From Clostridiales bacterium (GTDB lineage: Bacteria; Bacillota; Clostridia; Christensenellales; Pumilibacteraceae), in NCBI GenBank assembly GCA_022508505.1, contig JAFLVC010000008.1, positions 25,954-89,953 on the forward strand: a stretch of DNA of 64,000 bases, given 5' to 3'. The notes under the pieces are model-generated. The model did no database searches, was not told the DNA's origin, and worked only from the letters and a program-made list of their open reading frames with translations. Positions within the stretch are counted from its first letter, which is position 1, and each line of letters starts with the position of its first letter. The translations under genes and the position numbers were made by a program. Shown here one piece after another: positions 51,635 through 60,488 of this stretch.

Positions 51635-53536
51635 TTATTCGACAATCGGAAAGTTACCACGAATAAGAACAGTGTCGTTTACCGCTATGCGCGTCGACGG
51701 CACGGGCGTTTGGGATATGACGGTGCCGTCGTCAACCGTTTCGACGGACAGCCCCATTTTTTCAAGGAGCGCCGTCGCCTCCTCAACGCTCATGCCGACG
51801 ACGTCGGGCATGAAGGTATACTCGGTCTCGGGCGCGGCGGTGGGAGCGAGCCCCACGTAGTCGAATATCTTTTGAAACACGCCGCCCGCGTACGGTGCTG
51901 CGACAAGACTGCCGTAGTACATATAACCCTGCGGCTCGTCGACTATCATGAGTACGACGTACTTGGGGTTATCCGCCGGCGCAAAGCCGATGAACGACGA
52001 TATGTACTTGCCCTGAGCTATCGCGCCGTTCGCGTACTTTTGCGCCGTGCCCGTTTTGCCGCCTATCGCGTAGCCGGCGACGCCCGCCTTGCTCCCGCCG
52101 CCGTTTGCGACAACGCCTACGAGGTACTCGCGCATCTTTTTGGACGTCGCCTCGCTGACCGTCTTTCCGACGGGCTCGGGCAGGCGCGTCGCGAGATTTA
52201 CTCCGTCGTATGAATCGACCGAAGATACGAGGTACGGCTTGTACAGCGTGCCGCCGTTTACAACAGAGCACACGCCCGTTATGAGCTGCAACGGCGTCAC
52301 GGCAACAGCCTGACCGAACCCGATACGTGCGAGGTCGACGGGCTTTACGCTGCTTCTTTTCATGAGCATACCGCCGCTCTCGCCCGAAAAGTCGACGCCC
52401 GTCTTTTTGCCCAGACCGAATTTATCCAATGCGTCGTAAAACCTGTTTGTTCCCAGCCGCGACGCGAGGTCCATGAACACGCAGTTGCACGAGTTTTTGA
52501 CACCGTCGGCAAGGTGCTGACTTCCGTGCCCCTTCGACCGCCAGCACCGTATCCGCTGTCCGTCGACTGTGCGCGAGCCCGCACAAAAGAAGGTGTCGCC
52601 GTCGCCCACCACACCCGCTTCGACAGCCGCCGCCGTCGTGAAAATCTTGAACGTGGAGCCCGGCTCGTACATATCGACTATCATCGTGTTTCGCGACAGC
52701 TCATTGAGAAGGTCGAGGTCGTTTCGCGGCGGATCGTTGAGGTCGAACGCGGGGTTCTTCGCCATGGCGAGAATGCCGCCCGTCGTCGCGTCCATCACAA
52801 TCATCGACGCGCTCTTGGAATTGAACTCGGTCGCCGCCGCCGTCACCGCGCTTTCGGCAAAGCTCTGAATATTCGCGTCTATCGAAAGCGTTATGTCGCA
52901 ACCGGGAATGCCGGGCACATACTTGGTCGTACCGCCCTCTATCTCGCGCCCCGCTATGTCGGTTGAGGTGTACGCAAAGCCGTCGACGCCCGTCAAATAC
53001 TTGTCGTAATAGCTCTCCAATCCGGACTGACCGACGTTGTCGATATTGGTAAAGCCGAGGATTTGCGATAGATTAGCACCGAACGGATAGTTTCTTTGCG
53101 TGTCGAGCGTGTAATAAAGCCCCGCAATGTTCTTTTTTCGAAGCGCATACGCCGCGTCGGCTTCTATCTTGCGCATGACCGTCACCTCGCCGACTGCGGA
53201 GGACAGCTTTTCCAAAACGCCGTCGTAGCTAAGCGAAAGCGCCTCCGAAATCTCGGTCGCCGCGGCGCTCTTATCCTTTACGGCATTTGGCCTGGCGTAC
53301 AGCGTAAAAACGTCCTTGCTGTCCGCAAGCACTTCGCCGTTTCGATCGAGAATTTTTCCGCGCGTCGCTTTTAGCGGCAGGTCGCGATACCACTGCTCCG
53401 CCGCCTTTGCTCGAAGCCCCTCGCCGTCGATTATCTGTATGTAGAACAATCTGCCGAACAGTGCGGCAAATACGCACAAAAAAGCTATAAATGCAAAAAG
53501 TATGCGCTTTCGCATGGTAGACGCGCTCGCTTTCAT
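51635..53536 (-). CDS. ftsI: Class B penicillin-binding protein with one PASTA domain (FtsI/SpoVD type)
   Basis: 633 aa from the ATG at 53536 (GAGGTG 5 nt upstream). One N-terminal transmembrane helix, a dimerisation domain (TRGKILDRNGEVLA), then the transpeptidase with S-x-x-K in EPGSTFKI, S-x-N in KNSCN and K-T-G in GGKTGTAQ. A single PASTA domain (about 560-630) ends the protein. It cross-links septal peptidoglycan with FtsW; a SpoVD role in the spore cortex is an alternative, and both may apply. A terminator separates it from the ftsL-like gene upstream, and a TATAAT at 53552-53557 may start its own transcript. Confidence 0.94.
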   Translation of the reverse strand: MKASASTMRKRILFAFIAFLCVFAALFGRLFYIQIIDGEGLRAKAAEQWYRDLPLKATRGKILDRNGEVLADSKDVFTLYARPNAVKDKSAAATEISEALSLSYDGVLEKLSSAVGEVTVMRKIEADAAYALRKKNIAGLYYTLDTQRNYPFGANLSQILGFTNIDNVGQSGLESYYDKYLTGVDGFAYTSTDIAGREIEGGTTKYVPGIPGCDITLSIDANIQSFAESAVTAAATEFNSKSASMIVMDATTGGILAMAKNPAFDLNDPPRNDLDLLNELSRNTMIVDMYEPGSTFKIFTTAAAVEAGVVGDGDTFFCAGSRTVDGQRIRCWRSKGHGSQHLADGVKNSCNCVFMDLASRLGTNRFYDALDKFGLGKKTGVDFSGESGGMLMKRSSVKPVDLARIGFGQAVAVTPLQLITGVCSVVNGGTLYKPYLVSSVDSYDGVNLATRLPEPVGKTVSEATSKKMREYLVGVVANGGGSKAGVAGYAIGGKTGTAQKYANGAIAQGKYISSFIGFAPADNPKYVVLMIVDEPQGYMYYGSLVAAPYAGGVFQKIFDYVGLAPTAAPETEYTFMPDVVGMSVEEATALLEKMGLSVETVDDGTVISQTPVPSTRIAVNDTVLIRGNFPIVE

Positions 53537-53641
53537 AATCACCTCGCGGCTATTATATGCTTGTACTTTCCGAATAATATTTAATCGAAGAGTTTTATTT
53601 TTCGCGGCGCACTATTATCCGCGCGGTTTTCGGCATGAAAA

Positions 53642-53663
53642 AACGAGGACGCGAATCCTCGTT
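53642..53663 (-). terminator. Terminator after the ftsL-like gene
   Basis: AACGAGGA and TCCTCGTT pair perfectly around a 6-nt loop; on the minus strand a T-run (TTTTTT) follows. Confidence 0.9.
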
Positions 53664-53693
53664 CTTTCTATATATAAGTGGGGAGTTAACTTA

Positions 53694-54446
53694 CTAATTG
53701 AATATTTTGGACAGCCAGTCCATGAACTTGTCAAAGCCGTTGGTGTGCGGTCGCGCCGTCGGATAGTCCGTGCGCTCGACAAACGTCACGTCGCCCGCCG
53801 TCTCGCCCGCTTCCACCATGCCGAGCTCTGCCGCTTTCGCCCTAATGTCGTCGGGATTGGTCGCTTCCGCGAGCTGAGCGGTCGATTCGCCGAGCTCTCT
53901 CGTCTGCCGCGAAATCTTTATCTTGAGCGTGTCGACCTGTTCGGATGCGTTGGATATAGATACGCCCGTCGCAATAACCGCTATCGCAAGCACGAGCGCA
54001 ATCGCCACGTACACAAACAGCAATACCTTGGTGCGCGGGCTGAGCTTGCTGCGCTCGCGGCGCATGGGGATTGCCGCCGATTCGGAAATCTTGGTAACCT
54101 CTTCCGCAGGCATGTTTTCGGCGGCGCGCTGCGTCTTGAGCGACGGCATGATGTCCTCGCGGCTGAGCGCAGGCTTTTCCTTTTCGGGACGCTTGGGAAG
54201 CTCTGTGGTTTTCATCGTCTCGCGCGTCGAGTACAATGCGTCCTCGCGCTTGGGCTGTGCCGGAGCGGCGACGGGCGCGCCGATGTCGGTCGCCGTTTCC
54301 TTTTCGGTAAGCAATATGTTATTGTCGGTCGAGCTGTTGTTCATGACAATATCGGAAGGGCGGCCGTATTCCGGCGCAGCACTATCGGAAGCGTACCCGC
54401 CGAAGCGGTCGCTTGCCGTATTCATCTGTCGTTTTGTTGTTATCAT
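53694..54446 (-). CDS. ftsL: FtsL-like division protein with long cytoplasmic N-terminus
   Basis: 250 aa from the ATG at 54446 (AAGGA 4 nt upstream). A disordered cytoplasmic region (1-138) is followed by a transmembrane helix (141-163), a short coiled coil (164-193) and the AAELGM segment near 205-210 that recurs in FtsL/DivIC proteins. Ordinary FtsL proteins are about 100-120 aa, so the N-terminal region is greatly extended. Position between rsmH and the class B PBP supports the call. Confidence 0.8.
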   Translation of the reverse strand: MITTKRQMNTASDRFGGYASDSAAPEYGRPSDIVMNNSSTDNNILLTEKETATDIGAPVAAPAQPKREDALYSTRETMKTTELPKRPEKEKPALSREDIMPSLKTQRAAENMPAEEVTKISESAAIPMRRERSKLSPRTKVLLFVYVAIALVLAIAVIATGVSISNASEQVDTLKIKISRQTRELGESTAQLAEATNPDDIRAKAAELGMVEAGETAGDVTFVERTDYPTARPHTNGFDKFMDWLSKIFN

Positions 54447-54457
54447 GGTGTCCTTCC

Positions 54458-55357
54458 TCAGAGTTTTTCTATTACTCGTAACGTCGAGCTCTTGGCGCGG
54501 GGGTTGATTGTCTGTTCTTCTTCCGTCGGGCGGTAGCGCCCTATCGTTTTGCCCGAAGCCTTGTGTCCGCACACGCAGACGGGAAAGCTTTTGGGACATA
54601 TACAGTCGGTGGATAGTTCGGCGAACGCAGTCTTTACAATTCTGTCCTCGAGCGAGTGAAAAGTTATCACTGCGAGCCGCCCGCCGCGCTCTATCATACC
54701 GAAAATGCCGTTAATTGCGCTCTCAACGCCTTTTAGCTCGCCGTTGACTTCTATGCGTATCGCTTGAAAGCTCTTTTTTGCGGGGTGTCCGCCCTTTCGG
54801 TACGGCACCGACGACGATATGATATTCGCAAGCTCGACAGTCGATTTGACGGGCGCCTTCTGCCTCGCCCTTACAATCGCCGAAGCTATGCGCCGCGAGT
54901 AGCTTTCCTCGCCGTAGCGGTAGAGAATGTTTGCTATATCCGCTTCCGAATACCCGTTGACGACGTCGTAAGCGGTGAGCCCTTGACTCCTGTCCATTCT
55001 CATATCGAGCGCGCCGTCCTTCATGTACGAGAACCCGCGTTCCGCGTCGTCGAGCTGATGCGACGACACGCCGAGGTCCATCACCGCTCCCGCTATATCG
55101 GAAATTCCGACGGAGAGCAAAAGCGCGGTGGCGTCTTCGTATTGGCCTTTAAGGTACGTAATGTCGCCCGAAAGATGGGCCTTGCAGTAGTTTATCGCGT
55201 CGTCGTCGCGGTCTATCGCCGCCACTCGCCCGCCGAGCTCGAGAATTGCTCCCGAATGCCCGCCGCCGCCGAGCGTCGCGTCGAGATACGTCTTGCCGGG
55301 TGTAATGCGGAGAGCTTCAAGCACTTCGTCGCGCATCACCGGAACGTGGTAGCTCAT
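54458..55357 (-). CDS. rsmH: 16S rRNA (cytosine(1402)-N(4))-methyltransferase RsmH
   Basis: 299 aa from the ATG at 55357, which overlaps the mraZ stop by 4 bp. The SAM-binding motif YLDATLGGGGHSGAIL and the later FHSLEDRIVK are typical. It methylates C1402 in the ribosomal P site. Upstream in-frame codons would lie within mraZ. Confidence 0.97.
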   Translation of the reverse strand: MSYHVPVMRDEVLEALRITPGKTYLDATLGGGGHSGAILELGGRVAAIDRDDDAINYCKAHLSGDITYLKGQYEDATALLLSVGISDIAGAVMDLGVSSHQLDDAERGFSYMKDGALDMRMDRSQGLTAYDVVNGYSEADIANILYRYGEESYSRRIASAIVRARQKAPVKSTVELANIISSSVPYRKGGHPAKKSFQAIRIEVNGELKGVESAINGIFGMIERGGRLAVITFHSLEDRIVKTAFAELSTDCICPKSFPVCVCGHKASGKTIGRYRPTEEEQTINPRAKSSTLRVIEKL

Positions 55358-55773
55358 GAGTTGAACGGGGCAAGAACGGTTTTGATGTCTATTTCTTCCA
55401 TGTGCGCCTTGAAGGCGTCCTCGTCCCAGATTTCGGCGTGATCCAAAGCGCCGATGGTCACGATATTCTTCTTTATGCCGCACGCCGCAAGGAATATCGG
55501 ATTGACTGTAACCCTGCCCTGCTTGTCCTCTTCGATAGGCTGCGTTTTGGAGAACAGCACGCGCTTGATGTCAGCCGCGCCGAGGTTGAGAAAGTCGGTG
55601 TCTGCCAAACGGTTGTAGACGCGCTTTTCAAAGTCCTCGCTTGTGTAGAGCATAAGACACTTTTCAAAGCCGACCATCATCATAGCGCCTTCGCCCAATT
55701 GCTCGCGAAACTTGGGCGGTATTCTTATACGGCCCTTGTCGTCTAATTGGTGATGATACTCGCCTAAAAACAT
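55354..55773 (-). CDS. mraZ: Transcriptional regulator MraZ
   Basis: 139 aa from the ATG at 55773 (AAAAGGGAG 4 nt upstream). Two SpoVT/AbrB-like swapped-hairpin domains are visible, each with the family pattern (LDDKGRIRIPPKFRE; EDKQGRVTVNPIFLA). It binds direct repeats ahead of its own gene and regulates the division cluster. First gene of that cluster. Confidence 0.96.
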   Translation of the reverse strand: MFLGEYHHQLDDKGRIRIPPKFREQLGEGAMMMVGFEKCLMLYTSEDFEKRVYNRLADTDFLNLGAADIKRVLFSKTQPIEEDKQGRVTVNPIFLAACGIKKNIVTIGALDHAEIWDEDAFKAHMEEIDIKTVLAPFNS

Positions 55774-55825
55774 CTCGCTCCCTTTTGAACGCTTTTTCCA
55801 AGCACTTTTACGCTTAGCTTGTACA

Positions 55826-55867
55826 AGTATACCACATTCTTTAACCACAATCAACCCTTTTTAACCA
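55826..55867 (-). promoter_or_regulatory. mraZ promoter with possible MraZ-binding repeats
   Basis: Read on the minus strand: TTGATT (55849-55854), 17 bp, TATACT (55826-55831). Direct repeats of TGGTTAAA (55840-55847 and 55860-55867) and a further TGGT at 55831-55834 overlap it, as expected for MraZ autoregulation, though spacing is irregular. Confidence 0.6.
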
Positions 55868-55905
55868 TTTTTTTCAATTTTTTGGAAAAATTTTTAGCAA
55901 CGCAA

Positions 55906-55935
55906 CAAAAAACGCACTATCCTTTAGACAGTGCG
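55906..55935 (-). terminator. Terminator after metallophosphoesterase gene
   Basis: On the minus strand CGCACTGTC and GATAGTGCG pair (one G-U) around 5 nt and are followed by TTTTTTG. Confidence 0.85.
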
Positions 55936-55999
55936 CTATTTTACTTACCTGCCGCAAAGCAGTGTCGAGGCGTAAGCACCGTATATAATATATTCTATA

Positions 56000-56686
56000 T
56001 TATATATCTATCTTGACCGCGCGGTTCGACACTTTGTCGCACGACGTCAAGTAGTAACCTATCCCGTGTTTTTCTATATACGTTTTGGCGCGGCACGCCT
56101 TGCCGTGGAGGTGTCCGTACACGACGGCGTTTACACCGTATTTTTCAAACAGCTCTGTAACAGCGCTGTCCTCGAACTGCGCGGTGAACGGCGGATAGTG
56201 AATCATGAATATCACCTTGTCGCCTTCCTTTCGCATCTTTTGCATGCTGTCGAGAGAAAGCTGTATTCGAATGAGCTCTCGAGCGAACAGCCGCTTTCCG
56301 TCCTCCGTCTTGTCGTCGGCGCTCCACCCCCTGCTTCCGCATATCAATATATCGCCTATTCTCACGCAGTCGTTTTGAATGGCATAAACGCCGCTCGGTA
56401 GCGCCGCGCGCACCGCGCTTATGCCGTTCCACCAATAATCGTGATTGCCGCGGATTATGACCTTTTTTCCGGGGTACTTTCCTATGTATTCGAGGTCTGG
56501 CACCGCCTCGTTAAGAGTCATCGCCCAGCTGAGATCTCCGGCGAGCAACACGATATCGTCATCGCCCACCGCGGCGAGCGAGTCTTCTATATCGCCGAGG
56601 TAGTTATCCCACACCTCGCCGAAAATATTCATCGGCTTGGGATTGTTTATAGATAAATGCAAATCGGATATCGCATAGACATTCAT
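56000..56686 (-). CDS. Metallophosphoesterase
   Basis: 228 aa. All five calcineurin-like motifs are present: SDLHL, GDLSW, GNHDYWW, MIHYPP and YGHLHG. A dinuclear metal site is therefore intact; the substrate is unknown. The ATG at 56686 has no usable ribosome binding site, and a TTGACA-17-TAAAAT promoter ends 6 nt before it, predicting a leaderless mRNA. Monocistronic, with a terminator downstream. Confidence 0.92.
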   Translation of the reverse strand: MNVYAISDLHLSINNPKPMNIFGEVWDNYLGDIEDSLAAVGDDDIVLLAGDLSWAMTLNEAVPDLEYIGKYPGKKVIIRGNHDYWWNGISAVRAALPSGVYAIQNDCVRIGDILICGSRGWSADDKTEDGKRLFARELIRIQLSLDSMQKMRKEGDKVIFMIHYPPFTAQFEDSAVTELFEKYGVNAVVYGHLHGKACRAKTYIEKHGIGYYLTSCDKVSNRAVKIDI

Positions 56687-56692
56687 GCTTCC

Positions 56693-56721
56693 ATTTTAGC
56701 ATTTTCTCTTTTGGATGTCAA
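56693..56721 (-). promoter_or_regulatory. Promoter giving a leaderless metallophosphoesterase mRNA
   Basis: Read on the minus strand: TTGACA (56716-56721), 17 bp, TAAAAT (56693-56698), 6 nt, ATG at 56686. The computed +1 is the first base of the start codon. Confidence 0.8.
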
Positions 56722-56731
56722 CCGCGGCAGG

Positions 56732-57307
56732 CTATTCGTCGTCGAACGTCGGAAATATTTGGGTATTGGAAACTCCCGGGCACCGACAGCTCTCGCACGG
56801 CGGATACACGCTGTAGCCGTACGTCGGCACGAGAATATCTACGGGCGCAGTCACCTTTATTATTCTTAGCAGGCAGCCGCTCACCGACACTGCATTAGTT
56901 CCTATGACGGCGCCGCTGCCTATCACCATCGCGGTCTGCACCTCAATAGCGTACGGCACGAGCGCGGCAGTCGGAAAGCGCAGCCTTGTTTGTATGCTCT
57001 CGGTATGAGTGGCGCCGACGGAATAGAGAGTTCCGCCGTACTCATACGTCACGGCAAACGTCGTTACGATGTCGCCGGTAACATTACACCTGCCGGAGTT
57101 CTCGTTTATCGCATAGTTTACGAGCTCGCTTCCGATAACTCGCGCCGACACGAACGTCGAGTCTTGCGGCAGCGGGCTGTCGGTCGTCAGCGTGAGCGTG
57201 ACGTTTTCGTCCGAAAGCCTGCATCCGTCGAACACCCTTTTGGTTTCTATGACCATGCGACAGCACAGGCCGTCGAAGCTGCCGCCGCACCCCGCCTTTT
57301 TTACCAT
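56732..57307 (-). CDS. Small Cys-containing protein, possibly spore coat or exosporium related
   Basis: 191 aa from the ATG at 57307 (GGAGG 8 nt upstream). No signal peptide. Cys pairs near both ends (CGGSFDGLCC; CESCRC) flank a beta-rich middle. The segment IETKRVFDGCRLSDENVTL resembles a motif I associate with clostridial spore-surface proteins, but this is a weak impression. Its ribosome binding site lies in the 3' arm of a terminator-like hairpin. Function uncertain. Confidence 0.55.
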   Translation of the reverse strand: MVKKAGCGGSFDGLCCRMVIETKRVFDGCRLSDENVTLTLTTDSPLPQDSTFVSARVIGSELVNYAINENSGRCNVTGDIVTTFAVTYEYGGTLYSVGATHTESIQTRLRFPTAALVPYAIEVQTAMVIGSGAVIGTNAVSVSGCLLRIIKVTAPVDILVPTYGYSVYPPCESCRCPGVSNTQIFPTFDDE

Positions 57308-57314
57308 ATAAAAA

Positions 57315-57340
57315 CCCTCCGACAGTATATATGCGGAGGG
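57315..57340 (-). terminator. Terminator-like hairpin overlapping a ribosome binding site
   Basis: CCCTCCG and CGGAGGG pair perfectly around 12 nt; on the minus strand TTTTTAT follows, then the ATG at 57307. The 3' arm contains GGAGG, the ribosome binding site of the next gene. Confidence 0.7.
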
Positions 57341-57405
57341 TGCTGTCATTGTGATTTTTTACTGCGAGGTGACGGCTATGCGTATTGGTTACATTGACAT
57401 ATCGG

Positions 57406-57996
57406 TTACGCCGACAGTATTTGCGCTATTCTTTCGAGCAATTCGTCGCGGCCTTGGTTTTTCGCCGCGCTCGTGACGAACAGATTGTCACGCGCAAGTC
57501 CGAGCGCAGCCGCAATGTTGACGCGAGCGAGTCCCGCCTGCGCCCTGCTCAGCTTATCCGCCTTTGTTAAAACGACGGTAAACGGCAGATTGAGGTCGCG
57601 CAGATAGTTTATCAGCGTTTTGTCGAGGTCGGAAGGATCGCGCCGAATATCCATGAGGCACAGCACCTGCGCGATATTTTCGCCGCGCCGAAAATAGGCG
57701 TCGGTGCGCTCGCTCCACTCGTCGGCCTTGGACTTTTGCGCCGCACTGTAGCCGTAACCCGGCAGATCGATAAAGTAGAACGGCGTGTCGCACGCGACTT
57801 CAAAGACGTTTATGAGCTGCGTGCGCCCGGGCGTCGAACTCGTCTTGCACAGCCGAGCCCCCATGAGCATATTGAGAAGCGACGACTTTCCGCAATTACT
57901 CCTGCCCGCGACCGCTATCTGCGGCGCGAACTCGTCGGTGTCTTTTGCACTTCTGTCTGCGCAGCTTTTTACAAACCTTGCGGACTTGACTTTCAT
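57406..57996 (-). CDS. engB: Ribosome biogenesis GTPase EngB/YsxC
   Basis: 196 aa. G1 GRSNCGKSSL, G3 DLPGYG and G4 TKADK are intact, with the typical ARFVKSC opening. It assists assembly of the large ribosomal subunit. Its ATG overlaps the lon stop by 4 bp; the lon-engB pair is common in Firmicutes. Confidence 0.97.
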   Translation of the reverse strand: MKVKSARFVKSCADRSAKDTDEFAPQIAVAGRSNCGKSSLLNMLMGARLCKTSSTPGRTQLINVFEVACDTPFYFIDLPGYGYSAAQKSKADEWSERTDAYFRRGENIAQVLCLMDIRRDPSDLDKTLINYLRDLNLPFTVVLTKADKLSRAQAGLARVNIAAALGLARDNLFVTSAAKNQGRDELLERIAQILSA

Positions 57997-60344
57997 AAAA
58001 GAACGAGGTTGAATACCTTGTCGATGTTGTCGACCGTAATTATTTCGAGCTTGTCTTTGACCTCTTTGGGAACGTCCGCGAGGTCCTTTTCGTTTTCGCG
58101 CGGAATGACGAGCCGTTTAAACCCTGCGCGGAATGCGGCGAGCGATTTTTCTTTGAGCCCGCCGATTGCGAGCACCTTGCCGCGAAGCGTCAGCTCGCCC
58201 GTCATGGTGACGTCGTGAGCGACCTTGCGCCCCGAGAACGCCGACATCAACGCCGTAGCTATTGTTATGCCCGCGCTCGGTCCGTCTTTGGGCGTCGCGC
58301 CCTCCGGGAAGTGCAGGTGTATGTCGTTTTTGTTGAACGCTTCGGGATCTATTCCGTACTCGACTGCGCGGGAACGAACGAGCGAAAGCGCGGTAAGGCA
58401 GGACTCCTTCATGACGTCGCCGAGGCTGCCGGTCAATTTGATTTCGCCCTTGCCGCCCGATATTATCGCCGCTTCTATGCTCAAAGTTACGCCGCCGACG
58501 CTCGTCCAGGCAAGTCCCGTCGCCATGCCGACCTCGTCCTTTTCGACCGTCGCGCTGTCTTTGTACTTGGGCGGGCCGAGGAACTCGGCGATTTCTTTCT
58601 TTGTCACGCGGTATGACGTCTGCGGCTCTTTCTGTTCGACGATGCGAAGCGCAATCTTTCTCATGACGGTCGCTATTTCGCGCTGGAGGTTGCGAACACC
58701 GCTCTCTCTTGTGTATGCCGAAATGATGTGCGTGAGGACGGCGTCGCTCATGTCGACGCGAATATTGCTAAGTCCGTTCGCCTCCATTTCCTTGGGCTTG
58801 AGGTAGCGCTTTGCTATCTGGAGCTTTTCGTCGTAGGTGTAACCCGAAAGCTCAATCACCTCCAGCCTGTCCAAAAGCGCGGGCGGAAGCGGATCGAGCG
58901 AGTTTGCCGTCGTCACGAACATGACGTTGCTGAGGTCGAACGGCATGTCGAGATAGTTGTCTTTGAAGTTGTAGTTCTGGTTGGGATCGAGCACCTCGAG
59001 GAGTGCGCTTGCGGGATCGCCGTGCATGTCGCTCGTCATCTTGTCTATCTCGTCGAGAAGGAACACTGGGTTGTTTACGCCCGCCTGCTTTACGCCGTTT
59101 ATGATCCTTCCGGGAAGCGCTGCGACGTACGTGCGCCTGTGCCCGCGTATTTCCGCCTCGTCGCGAACGCCGCCGAGCGACATCGTGACAAGCTCTTTGC
59201 CTGCGGCGCGAGCTATCGATCGAACGATAGACGTCTTTCCGACGCCCGGAGGGCCGACAAAGCACAGCACCGGCGACTTGAGGTTGTTGGTCAGCTTGTA
59301 GACCGCGAGGTATTCGAGTATGCGCTCTTTGACCTTTTCGAGGCCGTAGTGGTCTTCGGCGAGCACCTTTCTCGCGCGGTCGAGCGATATGTCGTCAACC
59401 GTCGACTTGTTCCAAGGCATTTCGAGCACCAGCTCGATATACGAGCGCGAAACGGTCGCCTCGGGCGTCGTAGGGTTCATCTTTTCGTACCGCGACAGCT
59501 CTTTTTCCACCTTTGTATACGCATACTCGGGCATGGCCGCTTTAAGCGACACAAGCTTTTCGCGAAGCTCCTCTATCTCGTCGGCGTCCTCGCCCAGCTC
59601 GTCTTTAAGCGCGCGGATTTGCTCGCGGAGGTAGTATTCCTTTTGGTTCTTGTCGATGTTTTGACGAACCTTTGCGGCAATGCGCTTTTCCATGGCGCGT
59701 ATTTCGGTCTCGCGCGCCAAAACCTGCAAAACCTCCTCGTACTGCGCCGAAAGCGTGCGCAGCTGAAGCACGTTCTGCTTTTCGGTGTCGGACGAGAATA
59801 TATAGTTTGCAATCGTCGAAACAAAACGTTCGCCGTCGTCAACCGACAGCGTGCTCAGAACGTCGCCCGGCATTTTGGTATCTATGCGGCGGTATTCTTT
59901 GAACTGCTCGTCGAGACGGCGCTTTACCGCCTCGAAGTACACGGGATCGTCGGGCTCGTATTCGTATTCCTTGAGCGTAACCTCAAAGTACGGCGTGAGC
60001 GACACGTAAGAATCTATCTGCATTCTACGCCCCGCCGTGAACACGACGCGCATGGCGTCGCCGGGAAGGCGCTGAACCTGCTTTATGCTCGCGAGCACGC
60101 CCACCCTATAAATGTCCTGCGGCGCGGGGTTCACCATGGTCGCGCGCTTTTGCGCTACGAGAAAAACGCTCTCGCCCGACTCGACCGCTTCGCTTATCGC
60201 CGAATACGATTTGTCGCGCACCAAATCGAAGTGCACCGCCTGACCGGGGAACACCACCTTACCCCTGAACGCAATCATCTTGTACGTCTTTACGGGCTGC
60301 TCTATCTGCACGTCTTCGGTAGTTATATACGTTTTGTTTTCCAT
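57993..60344 (-). CDS. lon: ATP-dependent protease Lon
   Basis: 783 aa from the ATG at 60344 (GGTGG 5 nt upstream; the longer frame lacks a site). The N-terminal LON domain, a long coiled-coil helix, the AAA module (GPPGVGKTS, Walker B VFLLDEIDK) and the protease domain with the catalytic Ser in PKDGPSAGITIATAL and the later Lys are all present. It degrades damaged and regulatory proteins. Read from its own promoter together with engB. Confidence 0.98.
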   Translation of the reverse strand: MENKTYITTEDVQIEQPVKTYKMIAFRGKVVFPGQAVHFDLVRDKSYSAISEAVESGESVFLVAQKRATMVNPAPQDIYRVGVLASIKQVQRLPGDAMRVVFTAGRRMQIDSYVSLTPYFEVTLKEYEYEPDDPVYFEAVKRRLDEQFKEYRRIDTKMPGDVLSTLSVDDGERFVSTIANYIFSSDTEKQNVLQLRTLSAQYEEVLQVLARETEIRAMEKRIAAKVRQNIDKNQKEYYLREQIRALKDELGEDADEIEELREKLVSLKAAMPEYAYTKVEKELSRYEKMNPTTPEATVSRSYIELVLEMPWNKSTVDDISLDRARKVLAEDHYGLEKVKERILEYLAVYKLTNNLKSPVLCFVGPPGVGKTSIVRSIARAAGKELVTMSLGGVRDEAEIRGHRRTYVAALPGRIINGVKQAGVNNPVFLLDEIDKMTSDMHGDPASALLEVLDPNQNYNFKDNYLDMPFDLSNVMFVTTANSLDPLPPALLDRLEVIELSGYTYDEKLQIAKRYLKPKEMEANGLSNIRVDMSDAVLTHIISAYTRESGVRNLQREIATVMRKIALRIVEQKEPQTSYRVTKKEIAEFLGPPKYKDSATVEKDEVGMATGLAWTSVGGVTLSIEAAIISGGKGEIKLTGSLGDVMKESCLTALSLVRSRAVEYGIDPEAFNKNDIHLHFPEGATPKDGPSAGITIATALMSAFSGRKVAHDVTMTGELTLRGKVLAIGGLKEKSLAAFRAGFKRLVIPRENEKDLADVPKEVKDKLEIITVDNIDKVFNLVLL

Positions 60345-60409
60345 ATCTTCCACCAAAATAGTCTGTCGCAAGAGCGCCGAATTTCGCACGGTGCTCCTAC
60401 TCCACTATA

Positions 60410-60438
60410 AGTATACCACAAACCCCGCCGAAATACAA
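60410..60438 (-). promoter_or_regulatory. lon promoter with extended -10
   Basis: Read on the minus strand: TTGTAT (60433-60438), 17 bp, TATACT (60410-60415) preceded by TGG. No CIRCE element is visible. Confidence 0.7.
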
Positions 60439-60488
60439 GTATTTGACGGGGCGTATTCGGTACGATGTTTAAGACGGTTTTTCGCATA

